DNA of 64,000 bases from Massospora cicadina (GCA_022478985.1 JAKSZP010012226.1:1-64000), one strand, 5' to 3'; numbered from the stretch's first letter, positions 43,526 to 55,913 are shown. Numbers and translations are program-made. The notes: generated by a model not told the origin, from the letters alone.

Positions 43526-46500
43526 AATAGGGATGCTAAACATCGCGGGAGCCAGGGCTTGTACGTCCCAAGCCAAAAAGCTGGAATTCCTGCAAAAACC
43601 TCTTGTAGACATCTTGGCCATCCAAGAAACCCACTGTCTATAAGGGGAAGAAGGATCCTGGTCAACCAGGGTTGCACCATCACAACCAGTATGGACGTCT
43701 CACTGTGGGGTGATTGTCTGAAACAACAAAAAATTTAAAATTACAAATTTGTCATCACACTTGCATGGTTGAGTCCTGGTAGCAACAATCACATGGCAAG
43801 AGGAAATAATTTTGATAGCATGTATCTATGCACCGTGCACTGAAACCAAGAGAAAACAATTTTTTGAAAACATTTCTACTCTCACCCTCCCACCAGATAC
43901 CATTATGTTAGGCGATTTCAACTGCTGGGATAACCCCAATATGGATCGATGGCCTAATCCCAGGGGATACCCACCTGGACACATTGAATTCCACACAATG
44001 AAGGCATCTCTTGGCTTACAGGATGCTCTTCCCCCAGTTCACCACTCCTTCCCCACATGATGCGGCCCAACATACGCGAGGGAGCGCTCATATCAATGAG
44101 TCGCATTGACCACATCCTCATCCCGCAATCCAACCACTCAAGAATCTCCAAATTTATACCAAAAAAGATCAATTTTTCTGACCACCAATTAGTTATGGTG
44201 CAGTTAGCGCCAACCCAATCTCACACACAGGTGTCGCCTTGGAAAAAGCTTCACCCAGAAAATATAAAATTGCCTGAGATATCTGACTGGGTCAAAAACA
44301 AGGCTACAAACCCAGAATTTACAGCCCCATTCACTTTGGATCCCATTGGAACATGGGAAAATTTCAAAAAGGATTCAATCAACAAAACCTTACATATTGC
44401 ATCACATAAGTACACCGCGGACACGGCCACAATCAAGTTTACCTTGGCAGAACTAGACCACCTGGAAATAAATACTCTGAGATCTGGCTATAGCACCAAC
44501 TGGGGATTCAAATGGGCAGAAATTTATGCCTGACTTATCAATCTCCTTCAAACACCAACACAGAATCAAATTATTGAACAAAGGTAAGTTCATAAAGGAG
44601 GAAAACCTGTTTGCAATACTTTTTTCACCAATTCCACTCCTGCAGAAACCAGCCCGCATGCACACAGATCTGCAAGACCAATGGCACCGTGGCAACTGAC
44701 CCTGAGGAGGTCAAGCCGGAAGTACACCACTATTACACCAAATTATATCGTAAAACGCCAACAGATTCACAAAAAATTAAAGAATTTATACAAACTGCTG
44801 AGATACAAAGTACACCACTGAATTACAAATTTTATCCCTTATTACATGGGAGGAGCTTTGGGAGACAATTCGCGGTCCACCACGTAGGAAATACCCAGGG
44901 CCTGATGGGATACCCTACAAATTTTACAAAAAGTATTTTCAACAAATCGCCCCCCTCCTATTGGCGTCTATGAACCAAAGCTTGTTAGAAACACGCCTAT
45001 AACCAGGAGGCCATGAATCCTACATTATAACCTTGTATAAAAAGGGTGAGAAGTTGGACCTGGCCAACTGGCGCCCAAAAGCACTCTCCAACACTGACAC
45101 AAAAATTCTAACAAAAATTTTAGCAGCTAGATTAGGCGCAATTGCATCTGACGTCTTATCACCCAACCAGTTTGCGTTTATACCAGGGCGTTCAATATGG
45201 AACAACATACACCCTGTTGCAAACATTTGCCAATCAAAAGCAACTGGTGCCCTGGTCTTCTTGGATCAGGATGAGGCGTATGACTGTGTTAGCTGGCCAT
45301 ACCTAAAAGAATGTCTACATGCCTTCAAGCTCCCACCAAGATTCATAAAATGGGCGATGCTCCTAACAGAATCTGCAACCATGGCTGTATGCGGCCCTGG
45401 ATTCCTAACAAACAATATTAAACCACACAAAGGGCTCAAACAAGGGGATCTCCTCAGCCCACTGCTATACAATTTTAGCTTTGACCTACTCCTCCGAGTA
45501 ACTGACTCACGTCTCATGGGGATAACCACACAAGGAAAACCAACAGTCAAGATACTGGCCTTTACAGATGACTGCATAGCAGGTATAGCAAACAATGAAG
45601 ATGCCCAACAGCTGGAACGCACTCTAGAGGAATACTCCAAGGTGATCAATGCATCGCTCAACAAAAGAAAGACAGAAATCATTCTCTTAGGCAAATACAC
45701 AAACAATTGGGCCACAACATCAGAACCTCATACCAACACACAAAAAAACCCAATTATTTTACCCTTTGCAACACCTCCCACCACCACTCCTGTCCGACAC
45801 CTTGGAATCTTGCTAGAATCAGGGGATATGCTAATGAGACAAACGAAAGTAACCTGTTACAACGGGTATCCAAACGCTTCGCCTCCCTCAAGAGAAGAAC
45901 CCCAGGATTAACAGGACGAGTTACAGTTGCTAACTTGCTCATCCTCCCAATACTATGGTACCTGGCCCACGCGATCGCCTTCTCACCTACCTTTATAACC
46001 TCAATTCGCGCGCTTATCCAAGGATGGCTGTGGCCTGGCTCTCACCCTCCTATACGTATGGAAACACTATTTGGCCCACGCTCAAGTGGAGGCATGGGAC
46101 TAATAAAATTCGAGAGCCACGCCAATCACATTCTAGGTACCTGGATAAAGGAAGTCTTTGCTCCAGACCTCCCACAACAACATTGGTCCAGAGCAGCAAG
46201 GACTAACTTTGCACAGGCGCTCAAATTAACCAACCCACATAGTCTACCCAGACTACTTTCATACCTTGCCAAGCACCCTACTGCAATGGGACCTCATGGA
46301 ACCTCCCTTATTTCAAACATATCCTATAAACTATCCACTGTATGGGATGGACCATGGAGAGCACAGGTACTATACAGGGAAGGGGACGACCCAGCCCCCA
46401 ATTCAAATTAAGAAACCCAGAAAACCACCCCCAGAGAAATATTCTCGCAACAACCCCAAACATAGCTAGGATAGAATACCTAGATATGCTGGACATTCCC

Positions 46501-47213
46501 TATGATTTAACCACACAGAAGACAATTTGGAAAATGACTCACCACTTACTCCTACAGCTGAGGATAAGAGCAAACGCTTGGCGCTGCCTGAGAAGAACCT
46601 ATAGGATAGCGGACCGTTCCAACTCCCTCCACAAAACATGTGCAGTATGTGGAGGGAGGGATCCTTACATCACCGCCTAGAAACATGCCCCCCAACCAAA
46701 GCTATATGGCAGGAAGTCGCACGCCTGCTCAAGATCCAAAACGAACAGGAATTCTCAATATCAAAGAGCTTCTTCGCGCTCCAGATCAAGTCACCAATCC
46801 CATCCACCCTCCGTTCCCTAATAATACCCATTGCAATGTGGACAATCTACACATTTGCATTAGATGCGTTCAAGGGCACGGTCCCAACCATTCATGGGGT
46901 TATTAACAGATTCCATGTCCACTTACTGGAGCACTTCCAAGCCTGGCTCTATGGATATATGAGACCAAGGCAAAAAGCGCTCATAGAATCATGGTTCCCA
47001 CTCTGGTTCCTCCACACAGACCCTTTCCTTCACACCTGCTCCATAGCAGGGAAACCCCCTCAGAGTAGCGCACCAACCCCCATACCTGGCAGTCCCGCTG
47101 GCAACAAGGGTAACTTGAGTACCCTGGGGTGCCCAATTTTATATTTGTCAGTTATTCCCTTAGTTTTACGTATATTTGGTAGTGTCCTTCCCTGGTCAGC
47201 TTACCTCAGTTAA
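43526..47213 (+). pseudogene. LINE D ORF2 (endonuclease, reverse transcriptase), broken
   Basis: Endonuclease: VDILAIQETHC (43605), IACIYAPC, IMLGDFNCW (43905), SRIDHILIP (44100) and SDHQLVMV. Reverse transcriptase is best in 45033-45911 (292 residues): LANWRPKALSNTDTKILTKI, FAFIPGRSIWNN, GALVFLDQDEAYDCVSWPYL, KGLKQGDLLSPLLYNFSFDL, and the polymerase box FTDDCIAGIANN (F-x-DD kept). The C-terminal region has HPPIRMETLFGPRSSGGMGL (46048-46105) and CAVCGGRDP, then HRLETCPPTKAIW (46640-46710). The endonuclease contains stops at 43641, 43721 and 44058, and frame changes occur near 45700 and 45900. Confidence 0.9.
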
Positions 47214-47217
47214 ATAA

Positions 47218-47230
47218 AACAATGCTGGAG
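47218..47230 (+). repeat. target-site duplication of LINE D, right copy
   Basis: Partner of 41975-41987 with one substitution. Confidence 0.75.
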
Positions 47231-47939
47231 TGAACCACAAATTGGGGTCCATACTCAAGCGGTGCTCTTAGTGGGATTATGTATGTAGCACAGGTTGGAG
47301 GGAACCTGTGCGGCCCAACGATGCACAAGCAGAGAGAGTTACAGTTGTTCAAATTAAATTGCTAATGTTGTGCAAGACCTCCTAGAAGAGGTCCGCACAC
47401 AGTTTTGCCCAAAATAACATATATAAAAAGTATAATAATGATAGGTTATTTATTATGAGGAAAGTCAACCAACGAGAGAGATTTGTCTCAAGTAAACAAA
47501 TTCAAGAAAAAGTGGGGGAACAATCGATATATGGAAGTGGTACTAAGCCAAGGTGCACCAATAAGCGCATGTTTCCATCAGGCAAAGTACTATAGCTGGT
47601 AATCAAACAAACTCAGATTATCAATTGTAAGTAAGGCTGACATGAGTTGGAAATTTTTAAAAACTGAATGGGTTTTGAGCCCCCGTTCACTGAGTAATCA
47701 AAGAAAACCATCTTTATCCAATAATGTAGCTAGTTCATTTTAACGCACCTGCTTTTGTATAGGGCTGAACTTCCCTTGCATCCTTAGGGCCAACCTGGGC
47801 ATACCTCACCTTAACCCAGCGTTGATCTAACGTATGCTTGTGGTCAGGGAGGCCTGCCAATTTCACCTTTTGGCCTTCTGACATGCTGCATTGGCCTTAA
47901 CGTTTGTCCCAATTATGATGTCATCTTTAAGCCATGACA
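47231..47939 (-). repeat. 5' LTR of gypsy B, outer piece
   Basis: On the minus strand it starts TGTCATGGCTTAAAGATG at 47939 and carries the stem-loop at 47376-47393. It is followed on plus by CTCAA and then retroposon G. Confidence 0.88.
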
Positions 47940-48839
47940 CTCAAGGATTTTGGTTCACAAGAATATTTGATGTAGAATTTGGGTGGGTTGTAGTAGTCAA
48001 ATGGGTTGCTTGGGTGTGGATTTTGGTCCAAGTATGACTTTGATTGGTCAGTTTGTTCACAGGGCGGTGAGTGTGTTTGGAGGTTTTGGTGGGGGCTGAT
48101 TTCCACAATGGCTCAATGTGTGAGAATGTTGGGTGAGAGGGGTAACAAAACGCCCCATTCTGACGTTGTTTAAACAGGTTCAGAAATTGTAACTACTGAA
48201 TTGGCATGAGTACAGGACCATTTAGAGTGGTCAAGCTCAAAACAAATGAATAAATCTGACAGTTTTCTATTGCCATGAGCCTAAAAGAAATGCTCCAGTG
48301 CCACAGCAATGCGAGCTTGGGGGATTTGTTGGGCAATGGTAGAGTGATTTGGGATGATGGTGGCAGTGGCTCGAGGAACATCCAGGCATTCTGCACCAGA
48401 AAGAACAGTGAAGACAAAGTTGGGCTGAGTGCCATAACCCAAAAGCCCTGACATCAACTCGTCATATAGATCTGGGGCAGGAGATGTGAAGGGAGGTTGG
48501 AAAATGACACCACCAGTGTAGTGTCATCAGGGAGACAAATTTAGGTAGTGGGGATGGTGGTATTTTTGTAAATTAGTGGAGCCAATGCCGCTAATGCAGC
48601 ATCACATTGGTTTATCATTCTATGTCAATATAGCTCTTAAAAGGGCGGAAATCGTTAAAGCCATCTGGTGCAAAGGTAGAAGTGGCAAGTTCAATTATTG
48701 CTTTATCAACATATGGGAATAAACGCTATAGTTGACACAGAGGTAAATGGATAGTGGACCTGGGTAGGTCGAGAGGATGGGTGAAAGTCAGATGAATGTA
48801 CGCAAGGTGAAGCACTAAGTATCATGGAGAGACAGACAC

Positions 48840-49169
48840 CCTAATAATAGGACTATTAGTTTACATTTTTAATATGGTTCCTTGGGCAAATCTGTGCATG
48901 GACCTCCTTGAGGAGGTCTCTAACAGTGTAGCCGTTTTATTTTAACAAGATATCTAAAAATCTGGTGCATCGCTGGGCCGCCCTGGTCCCCTACAGATTG
49001 AGGCACCCAAGAACTCTAGAACAGATCTCCGCTTGGTTATATAATCTCCTTTTAGTCCTACCAAGTTCTGTTGTTTATTTGCTAACAACTACTATATATT
49101 ACGCTGCACACCCTTGCCCTAGGTTCCTTTGGCTACAGCACCCTCTGCAGTGCTTTGTTTACAATCTTA
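48840..49169 (+). repeat. 3' LTR of gypsy C, middle piece, with stem-loop at 48901-48918
   Basis: It matches 29588-29900 of the 5' LTR, including GACCTCCTTGAGGAGGTC and aggcacccaagaactc. It is cut at ACAATCTTA (49161-49169) by element F; the last 90 bases resume at 55914. Confidence 0.85.
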
Positions 49170-49212
49170 GTAAGAAAATCAATTTTCAACAGTGGACTCC
49201 ACTAGTGTGCCA

Positions 49213-49240
49213 GGCCAACCAGAATATAGACTGGTTGGCC
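49213..49240. repeat. perfect hairpin in element F
   Basis: GGCCAACCAG, an 8-base loop, then CTGGTTGGCC. All ten pairs match. Confidence 0.8.
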
Positions 49241-49338
49241 CTTTTCCATTTCACTTCCATTGGTGTAAAAACCTCCTATAAGTCCACATCAACCCGCCAA
49301 CATGGCAGACCAACAACTTTATATTAGCCCCAGAGTCC

Positions 49339-49490
49339 ATGGTGTGCCCTGGTGAGACCTGCCCCATCCTGAGCAGCCAAGGCACTCCCACGCTGCCCCA
49401 CCATCCTGACCCTTTACCACCTATCTGGGCATGCCCCAGCGAGTCCTGCCCCCATCCTGGGTGGCCAAAACACTTCCACGCTGCACCCTT
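49339..49490 (+). repeat. GC-rich imperfect duplication in element F
   Basis: The block GACCTGCCCCATCCTGAGCA, with GCCAAGGCACTCCCACGCTG, recurs about 90 bases later as GTCCTGCCCCCATCCTGGGT, with GCCAAAACACTTCCACGCTG. The plus frame shows it as CPGETCP...TLPHHPD against CPSESCP...HAAPFRTD. The function is unknown. Confidence 0.6.
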
Positions 49491-49908
49491 CAGGACTGAT
49501 GGCCAGTCAGAACATCATCACTGGTGGCCAGTTGGCCAGGTTCCTGCCAGTTCCTCATGAGGAGAAGGTATGGGGGCTGAAAGCGTCAGCCACTCCAAGT
49601 GTATCACCTCACGCCAACTTCAAAGATATCCTGTACCATTTTATATTAATCTAGCTGAAGAACTACTAGCAAATAAAATAAGAATGGGTGAGAAAGAACT
49701 TTATTTGGAGGGAAGAATAACCATTTATACTATAGGCTACTGCACCTATGAAACCCCTCAGACATCCAATCTGGCAATCTAATAAATTGTCAGTTGTTCA
49801 TGGTAGCAATTACATCCCAATCTGATCATCTTATCACCAAGTATTAGATTAGGTAGATCCATCCTTGGCATTAGTTGCCAGTTGATTTTATATACATTAA
49901 AAATATAA

Positions 49909-49928
49909 TTAAAACTTCAAGCATCCTT
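49909..49928 (+). repeat. target-site duplication of LINE-2, left copy
   Basis: Twenty bases, repeated without change at 55207-55226. Confidence 0.95.
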
Positions 49929-50015
49929 TCTTTCTCATTGCAAACACTTTGCAACCCATTCAATTCAAGACTAAATTTAGTTTAATAATCTCATAGAGGG
50001 GATTAGTCTGCGCCC

Positions 50016-51426
50016 ATGTCTGGGAGCAGTTGGGCAAGCAAGGCAAGAGGAGCAGGCGGAAGGCCCGCGGCCTCTAACGTTCAAAAATGCCCCGGAGAAT
50101 CTGGCGGAATAGAAAAAAATCTAAAAAAACCGGTGGTCACAATTTCCCGGAGATACTCATGTGGCAAGCACGATGCAACCAGTACATCAACACGCCACAT
50201 TCCCAGCCACTTTTGTTGGTGGAATTCGGAGTCCGTGTGTATCTGGACATCCAAAAAATGGCCCTATGGGAAAAATTTTGTGAAGATGTACACAAAATTT
50301 TCCTGACCACAGTGTATGTTGCACCTCACTCCATGTCACGCGGTTGGCTGGACCTAGGTTTTGAAAGCAAAATAGCAGCAGATGAGGCTGCAGCGGTGCA
50401 CATAGTGGTTGACCTCCCCGAAGGGCAATGGGTCATCAAAACTAAATGCAGCAGATGGACAAAATCAAACCAAATTTTCCTCACGTTTGACTTTTTGCCT
50501 ACTACGGTAAAACGTGATATTTTGGAGCAACACCTGAAAGATGGTCTCGCCATATATGGCGAAATACAATCTTTCGAAATGCAATGTTTCATGCTGATGC
50601 CACACTGTGCACCGGCAAAGCCATCGCAGTTCTGACCCCAACTGAGGAGATCATGAAGGACCTAACCCAGATCCTGCACTCCACCTTTATTGACATCGCA
50701 GGGCACACCACCCACCCATTCTGGGTAACCGTGGACAGCGCGCCCCCATTTGCACCCACTGTGATGCATTCGGCCATAAGGTGCATGCATGCCCCATCAA
50801 AGAGGGTGTCACATTCCAAGAGCACCCCTTGGTGGCCATGGCCAGCGGAGAGGCGCACTATGAACCAACTGCAAGCACCAAGGAGGCTTTCCCGTGGGGA
50901 GCACAAGGCTGCTACCTATTGGTAAAGCCCATCTCCCCGCAGGAGTGGAAGAAGGCCAAGCAGGCCCATAGGACTGTGGCCAAGGAAGTGGCCAAGGCCA
51001 CCACCACCATCCCACACTCACAACGCCAGGAGGACATGGAGACCTTCGCGGCGGAAGCAACTTGGGAATCCATCACCCAATCAGATTGGGAGGCCCATGC
51101 TGAATGGGCCACTCAATCTGAGGATCTGATGGGAGATTTGATCTCACCCAATCGCTGCACCCAAGCCCCAGTTGAAACCAACTTGGGACCTATCTCAACC
51201 GAAAAAAATTTTTTTTGCCCCACTCGATGGTGCACCGAACTTATCCGCACCGCAAAAAATTTGGCCGCCGTCAGGAAAACAAAAAGTGAAGGCCAAAGCC
51301 AACGCAACTCTTTCCGCAAAAATTAACAAAAACCCCGATAGCGTTGCTGCTAATACCTGCGTTGCTGTGAAAGCCCATGGGGACCTGGAAGAGGCTGGTG
51401 GGCCCGGGGGCCCCCCTCGCACCTAA
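50016..51426 (+). pseudogene. LINE copy 2 ORF1, broken
   Basis: Same protein as copy 1. MSGSSWASKARGAGG opens at 50016. The main frame from 50087 reads TGGHNFPEILMWQARCNQYI, then AVYVAPHSMSRGWLDLGFES in line with copy 1. A one-base loss near 50605 breaks the frame before the knuckle. 50781-51326 carries HACPIKEGVTFQEHP and WESITQSDWEAHAEWATQSE, showing the tryptophan that copy 1 has lost. A further frame change near 51210 leads to the final stop TAA at 51424-51426 within the hairpin. Confidence 0.85.
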
Positions 51427-51435
51427 GGTGCGATG
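51417..51435 (+). promoter_or_regulatory. ORF1-stop hairpin, LINE copy 2
   Basis: TCGCACC-TAA-GGTGCGA at 51417-51433, with ATG at 51433-51435, identical to copy 1. One G is missing directly after the ATG, which puts ORF2 out of frame in this copy. Confidence 0.7.
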
Positions 51436-54400
51436 GGGAAACCTTCACTCTAGGGATGTTGAATATCGCCAGACTCAAGGCCTCCCTGTCCTGGGCTAGG
51501 AAACTGAGTTTTTACAAAACAATTTACCCGTGGATATCCTGGCCATCCAGGAGTCCCACTGTCCATGAGATTCCGAGGAAGCTTGGAAAACAATGCTCCT
51601 ACCATCCCTATCCTTTTGGTTGAAGCACTGTGGGGTGCTAATTCAGAAAAACAATTTTTTCAAATTTACATCTTCAGAAGCATTCCTAAATGGCCAAGTG
51701 CTCGTTGTCACCTTCTCATGGGCCAATGTTGCACACACAATAGTCAACATTTATGCCCCAAACAGTGCACAAGAGCGTTGGGAATTTTTCTCATTGGTCA
51801 AATCCCTCCTGATACCCCCAATTCTTTCCTAATTGGTGACATGAACTGTTGGCTAACCTCACCAATGGACCGGTGGCCACCCTCACCCCACACCCCACAG
51901 GGTCACGTAAAACTACGCGTTCTAAAAGCCACCCTTGGGTTAATGGATGCGCTGCCACGACATGCCCCAATGCTCAAAAACATGACGCGTCCCCACGTCC
52001 ACAATGGCCAATTAAGGTCCATGACCCGCATCGACCTTATTCTAGCACCGGCGAAATTCCAACCCCACATCTCCCACTTCAAAACAATGAAAATGGAATT
52101 CTTCGACCACCGACTGGTCTCGATAACATACCACTTACCCATCACAGTTGCAAAGGCCCCACATTGATACAAAACCGCCCCCCAGAGCTCGCGTCGCATG
52201 GATTTTCCATGTGGGTGGAAGAGGCAACTTTGGCAAAATCGTTTGTTGCACCGTTTTGTGCGGACCCCATTTCCACATGGGCAACTTTCAAATAAGACAT
52301 CATCTGCCACTATCGCCATCTCTCATTCAGACGCTCACGAGCCACATCGGCAGTTATATTGCGCGCGCTGGTGGAATTGGCCCACTTGGAGTCCAACATT
52401 CCAGCCTCAGGATATAGCCCTGCATGGGGCCAGAAGTGGGCGGAGGCAGCCGCCCACCTCAACGCACTTGAAAGGCAACACAAACATTGGGTTTGTGTCC
52501 AATACAGGGCCACACGCATCACTAAAGGTGACAAGTGCACCGCATACTTCTTCAAAAAAATTCTTGCTTTACGCCAGAGTATGGCCTGCACACAGGTGCA
52601 AAGATCGGATAATTCTATTGTGGACACACTGGCCAAAGTGGCAATCGAAATGCAAAGATATTACTCTGAGTTATACCGAGCCGAACCAATTCAGCCAGCT
52701 GAAATGGCAGAATTTCTCGACAGAGCTCATATCCGCACCATTTTCTGATACCCAGAAATAATGAATTTAATTACTCCGAATGAATTATAGACTACCATTC
52801 GCGGTGCGCCAAACCAAAAATGCCCAGGCCCAGATGGCATTCCATATGAGTTCTACAAAAAATATTTTAAATATATATCCCCATTGCTGCTAACCTCACT
52901 CAACCAAAGCCTGTTGGAAACGTGCCTCCTACCAGGAGGACATGAGGCCTTTATGGTCACACTCTTCAAGAAAGGGGATAGGCTAGACTTAGCCAACTGG
53001 CGCCCCATTTCTCTAACAAACACAGACACCAAAATTTTAACAAAAATCATGGCTAACCGTTTAGGGACTGTAGCATCTGCCACCATCTCCCCAGAACAAT
53101 TCGGTTTCATCCCCAGAAGGTCGATTTGGGATAACGAGCACTCTGTGGCTAATGTGTGTCAGTCCACAGCCTCTGGGGCACTTGTATTCTTGGACCAACA
53201 AAAGGCCTAGATAGAGTAAACTGGGAATACCTTAGGGCCTGCCTCCATCAATTCCGCCTACCTCCCCGCTTTATTAACTGGGTGATACTGCTCACGGAAT
53301 CTGCCACAATGGCAGTGCGCGGCCCAGGTTTCCTAATGGAAGTAGTCCATCCTCAAGGGGCCTGCGACAAGGGGACCCCCTGAGCCCACTCTTATACAAC
53401 TTCAGCCTTGACCCACTACTGCGAAATGTGAATGCCCAACTCACTGGGGTCCATGTGCCAGGCCAAACCCCAGTCAAGATGATGGCATTTGCAGATGATT
53501 GCATGGTGGGGGTGTCTAATAACAAAGATGCATGCGTGCTTGAAGCCCTCATCCAGGAATATTCCTGGGTAAGCAACGCGACACTGAACGCCTCCAAAAC
53601 TGAAATCATCCTCCTTGGTCGGTTTCAGAACTGCTGGGCCCCAGCAAGTAGTTCCCAACCCGGCCCATCTGCTCGCCCACGTCCACGCCTTACTAACTCA
53701 AAACACACCGCTCCACTGGTGCTCCCCTTTGTGCCACGACCTACATAGGACTGGTACGCCATCTGGGCGTGTGGTTGGAGGCAGGTGGATATGCGTCAGC
53801 AGTAATGGAGTGCCATATACTGGACAACGTGATGAAGCGAATCGCCTCTCTCAGAGCCCACCCTACTACCCTCACTGGCAGGGTTGTTCTTGCCAACTCT
53901 ATGCTCCTATGCAAAGTCTGGTTCGGAGCCCACGCCATCCCCTTCTCCCCAAGCTTCTTCAAATCCCTGTATGCTTTGCTACAAGGTTGGCTTTGGTCAG
54001 GCCGCCCTCCACCAGTACGGCTAGAGGTCATGTTTGGCCCTCATCATCAAGGTGGCATGGGCCTACTTGACTTCAAAGCCCATGCCGCCAAGATCCTGGG
54101 CACCTGGATTGCGGCTGTCACTTCTCCTACACTCCCATCCCAACACTGGTTCTGCGCGGCCTGCTCCAACTTCTCCCGAGCCTTGGGCCTCAACAATCCA
54201 TCAAACCCCCACTCCCTGATGAAATACCTCGCATCACACACATCAGCCACAGGTCCTTACGGGACCAAAACCCACTACAAACGAATCCTACTCTCCATGC
54301 GAAGCGCAGAGTGGAGAATTCGTATTAGTGGACATACAACCTGAAGAGGCCGCCCCTCTCCTCAGTTCACACAAGAGGTACAGGGGCTACCCATCCATAA

Positions 54401-55040
54401 TGGCGTGATCCCCATTCGACCCCAAGTCCTATCCAGGGTGGACTACCTGGACATGATGGACATCCTTATTCCACTGAGACCCAAAAGAATATTTAGAAAA
54501 ACGCACACCATCCTCTGTTGCAGCCTCAAGTCCGCTCCCCTGTGTGGCGCTGCCTGAGGCGGGTGTATCGTACAGCTGAGCGCTCTAATGCTTTACACTC
54601 ATCCTGTGTCATGTGTGGCCAGTATGAAACGCTGTTTCACCTCCTGGAGAAGTGCCCCACCTCTAAAGTAATATGGCGCGAAGTCCAACGTCTGCTAGGC
54701 CAGGATCAAACACATCCCTTCAGTCTGTCAAGAGATATGTTTGCCTCATCAATGGCCTCCCCCTCCCACCCTCCCTCCGTGCTCTGGTGGTTGCAATCGC
54801 CATGTGGACTATCCACATGATTGTCTTGGATGCCATTGCTGGATCCATCCCCACCCTCCCTGAAGCTGTCCACAGATTCTGGTCTCATTTGGTGGATCAC
54901 TTTCAAGAGTGGATGTTTGGATATTTCCCACCGCGTCACTGACAGCTGGTCTCCTCCTGGTTCCCAGTCTGGTTCATCAAATCAGACCCCTTCCTCCACA
55001 CGTGCTCAATAGTGGCTACGTCCCCTACACACGTTCCCTC
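51433..55040 (+). pseudogene. LINE copy 2 ORF2 (endonuclease, reverse transcriptase), broken
   Basis: Same domain order as copy 1: endonuclease with GDMNCW (51835), SMTRIDLILAPAKFQ (52019-52065; the catalytic R-x-D is kept here and lost in copy 1) and DHRLVSI; reverse transcriptase with CPGPDGIPYEFYKKYF, LANWRPISLTNTDTK (52884-53210), and FADDCMVGVSNN at about 53490; C-terminal CVMCGQYETLFHLLEKC at about 54608-54660. Frame changes occur at 51436, 51800, 52170, 53210 and 54345, among others. Confidence 0.88.
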
Positions 55041-55206
55041 CCCCTTCCCATAAGTGGCGTTCCCGCTGGCAACAAGAGATAGCATCGCTTCTCTGGGGTG
55101 CCTCCCCTGGTACTAAGTTTTGTCTCGTCTGAGTCATATTCGGAAGTGTCCGTCCCATGGTCAGCCTTCCCTGCAATAAATTTAAATTTAAATTTAAATT
55201 TAAAAT

Positions 55207-55226
55207 TTAAAACTTCAAGCATCCTT
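55207..55226 (+). repeat. target-site duplication of LINE-2, right copy
   Basis: Identical to 49909-49928. Confidence 0.95.
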
Positions 55227-55913
55227 ATTATGACTCGCAGTACTCCAAATTAGGCAGCAAATTCATAAACAATTGATAATGATACTTCAGCTTTCCATGG
55301 AAAATCCCACAAACATTTTTTATGGCAGTAGACGCAGGGATAAAATTCTGTCAAAGTTGAATTCAGGCTGGCAAAATCATCATCAGATGCTTGTAAATGA
55401 ATTCATTGGCTTTCCACCATAAATTCTCACAATCATCCATGATTTTGAGGTCAGCGTCAAACCAGGATTCAGCTGAACCTAAAACAATTATTATTTCTTC
55501 AATTTTTTTCCAGGTGGGCCGACCTGGGGACAATACTGCACCCATGAAGGATGAAAGGGATTTGAATTAATGGGAAAGGAGGATAAAACCTGGAAAACCT
55601 CCATGCGTGGTGTATGATAGGCCAGGAACTCCATGGATTGCCTTGCTATTGCTATCTCAGTTTGGGGCATTGGTGCACAACGCCAACACAATCATAATCG
55701 TCCCCTACCCATAGTTCCTGTACCAAAATCAAACTTGAGGAGGCAGTGGTAGAGGGTCATATTCTACCACTGGGGTATCCTCCCCTTAAAACAATTCTTT
55801 ATTTTTATAACATTCAAATAATATTGAACTAGGCAATTAGCTGGCAATTACACCCAACTAACTGACCCCCTAATTCTGATAACATTGGGAGGAATCCATC
55901 TGGCTAATTTCTG

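Larger units (their letters stand above)
41988..47217 (+). mobile_element. Tad-like LINE D, related but distinct subfamily, 5.23 kb
   Basis: Full-length by layout: leader with tttttctttctcata, ORF1 at 42081, junction hairpin at 43499-43521, ORF2 to about 47213, tail AGTGTCCTTCCCTGGTCAGC, then ttacctcagttaaataaa. The 13-bp target duplication is inside B's 5' LTR. Protein motifs match LINE copies 1 and 2, but the nucleotide sequences have diverged strongly, so this is a separate subfamily. Being at the deepest level of the nest, it is one of the later insertions, yet it still has stops and frameshifts. Confidence 0.92.
36693..47939 (-). mobile_element. Ty3/gypsy chromodomain retrotransposon B, inserted in G
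   Basis: Minus strand. 5' LTR 47939-47231 plus 41987-41795 (split by LINE D), internal 41794-37554, 3' LTR 37553-36693. The perfect duplication CTCAA lies at 36688-36692 and 47940-47944. Own length is about 6.00 kb. It is nearly identical to A over RNase H and reverse transcriptase, with shared mutations, and has the best-preserved reverse transcriptase of the window. It lacks a capsid gag. Confidence 0.9.
35863..48840 (-). mobile_element. G: second copy of the unknown-ORF retroposon, split by gypsy B
   Basis: Its 3' end is at the left: on the minus strand ...TGTCCATCCCCTGTTTGGC, then ATGCCTCAAATAAAAT (about 35930-35895). Halves 35863-36692 and 47945-48840 are separated by B and joined at CTCAA. 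Together they are about 1.73 kb, close to G1. Shared blocks with G1 are the ggtggtcacttTGgaatgg region (36510) and the KAIIELA peptide (about 48700-48640). The exact ends and a target duplication within the C LTR could not be fixed. Confidence 0.6.
49929..55206 (+). mobile_element. Tad-like LINE, copy 2, 5.28 kb
   Basis: Closely similar to copy 1 (10961-16235) over the whole length, with the same length within 3 bases and the same structure. The perfect 20-bp target duplication implies a fairly recent insertion. The 3' end is a short repeated tail (aatttaaatttaaattt), longer than in copy 1. Most differences from copy 1 are transitions at CpG positions. Inactive. Confidence 0.95.
49170..55913. 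mobile_element. F: unclassified element in the C 3' LTR, carrying LINE-2
   Basis: Flanked by perfect ACAATCTTA at 49161-49169 and 55914-55922 (8-9 bp, depending on where the ends are drawn). Its own sequence is about 1.45 kb (49170-49928 plus 55227-55913). Left part: a perfect 10-bp-stem hairpin (49213-49240), a TATA-like stretch and a GC-rich imperfect duplication (49339-49490). Right part: minus-strand open stretches 55691-55363 with WCPQVGPPGKK-like and ENLWWKANEFIYKHLMM sequence, which weakly recalls the C-terminal region of hAT transposases. No convincing terminal repeats. A DNA transposon with a 8-9 bp duplication is the best guess. Confidence 0.5.

Noticed and set aside
49170..55913. 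Element F as a solo LTR (it could start AGTAAG and end CTGACA with a 5-bp duplication ATCTT)
   Set aside because: It would need a mutated first base, the body does not match any LTR here, and the matching flank extends to nine bases. Kept as unclassified.
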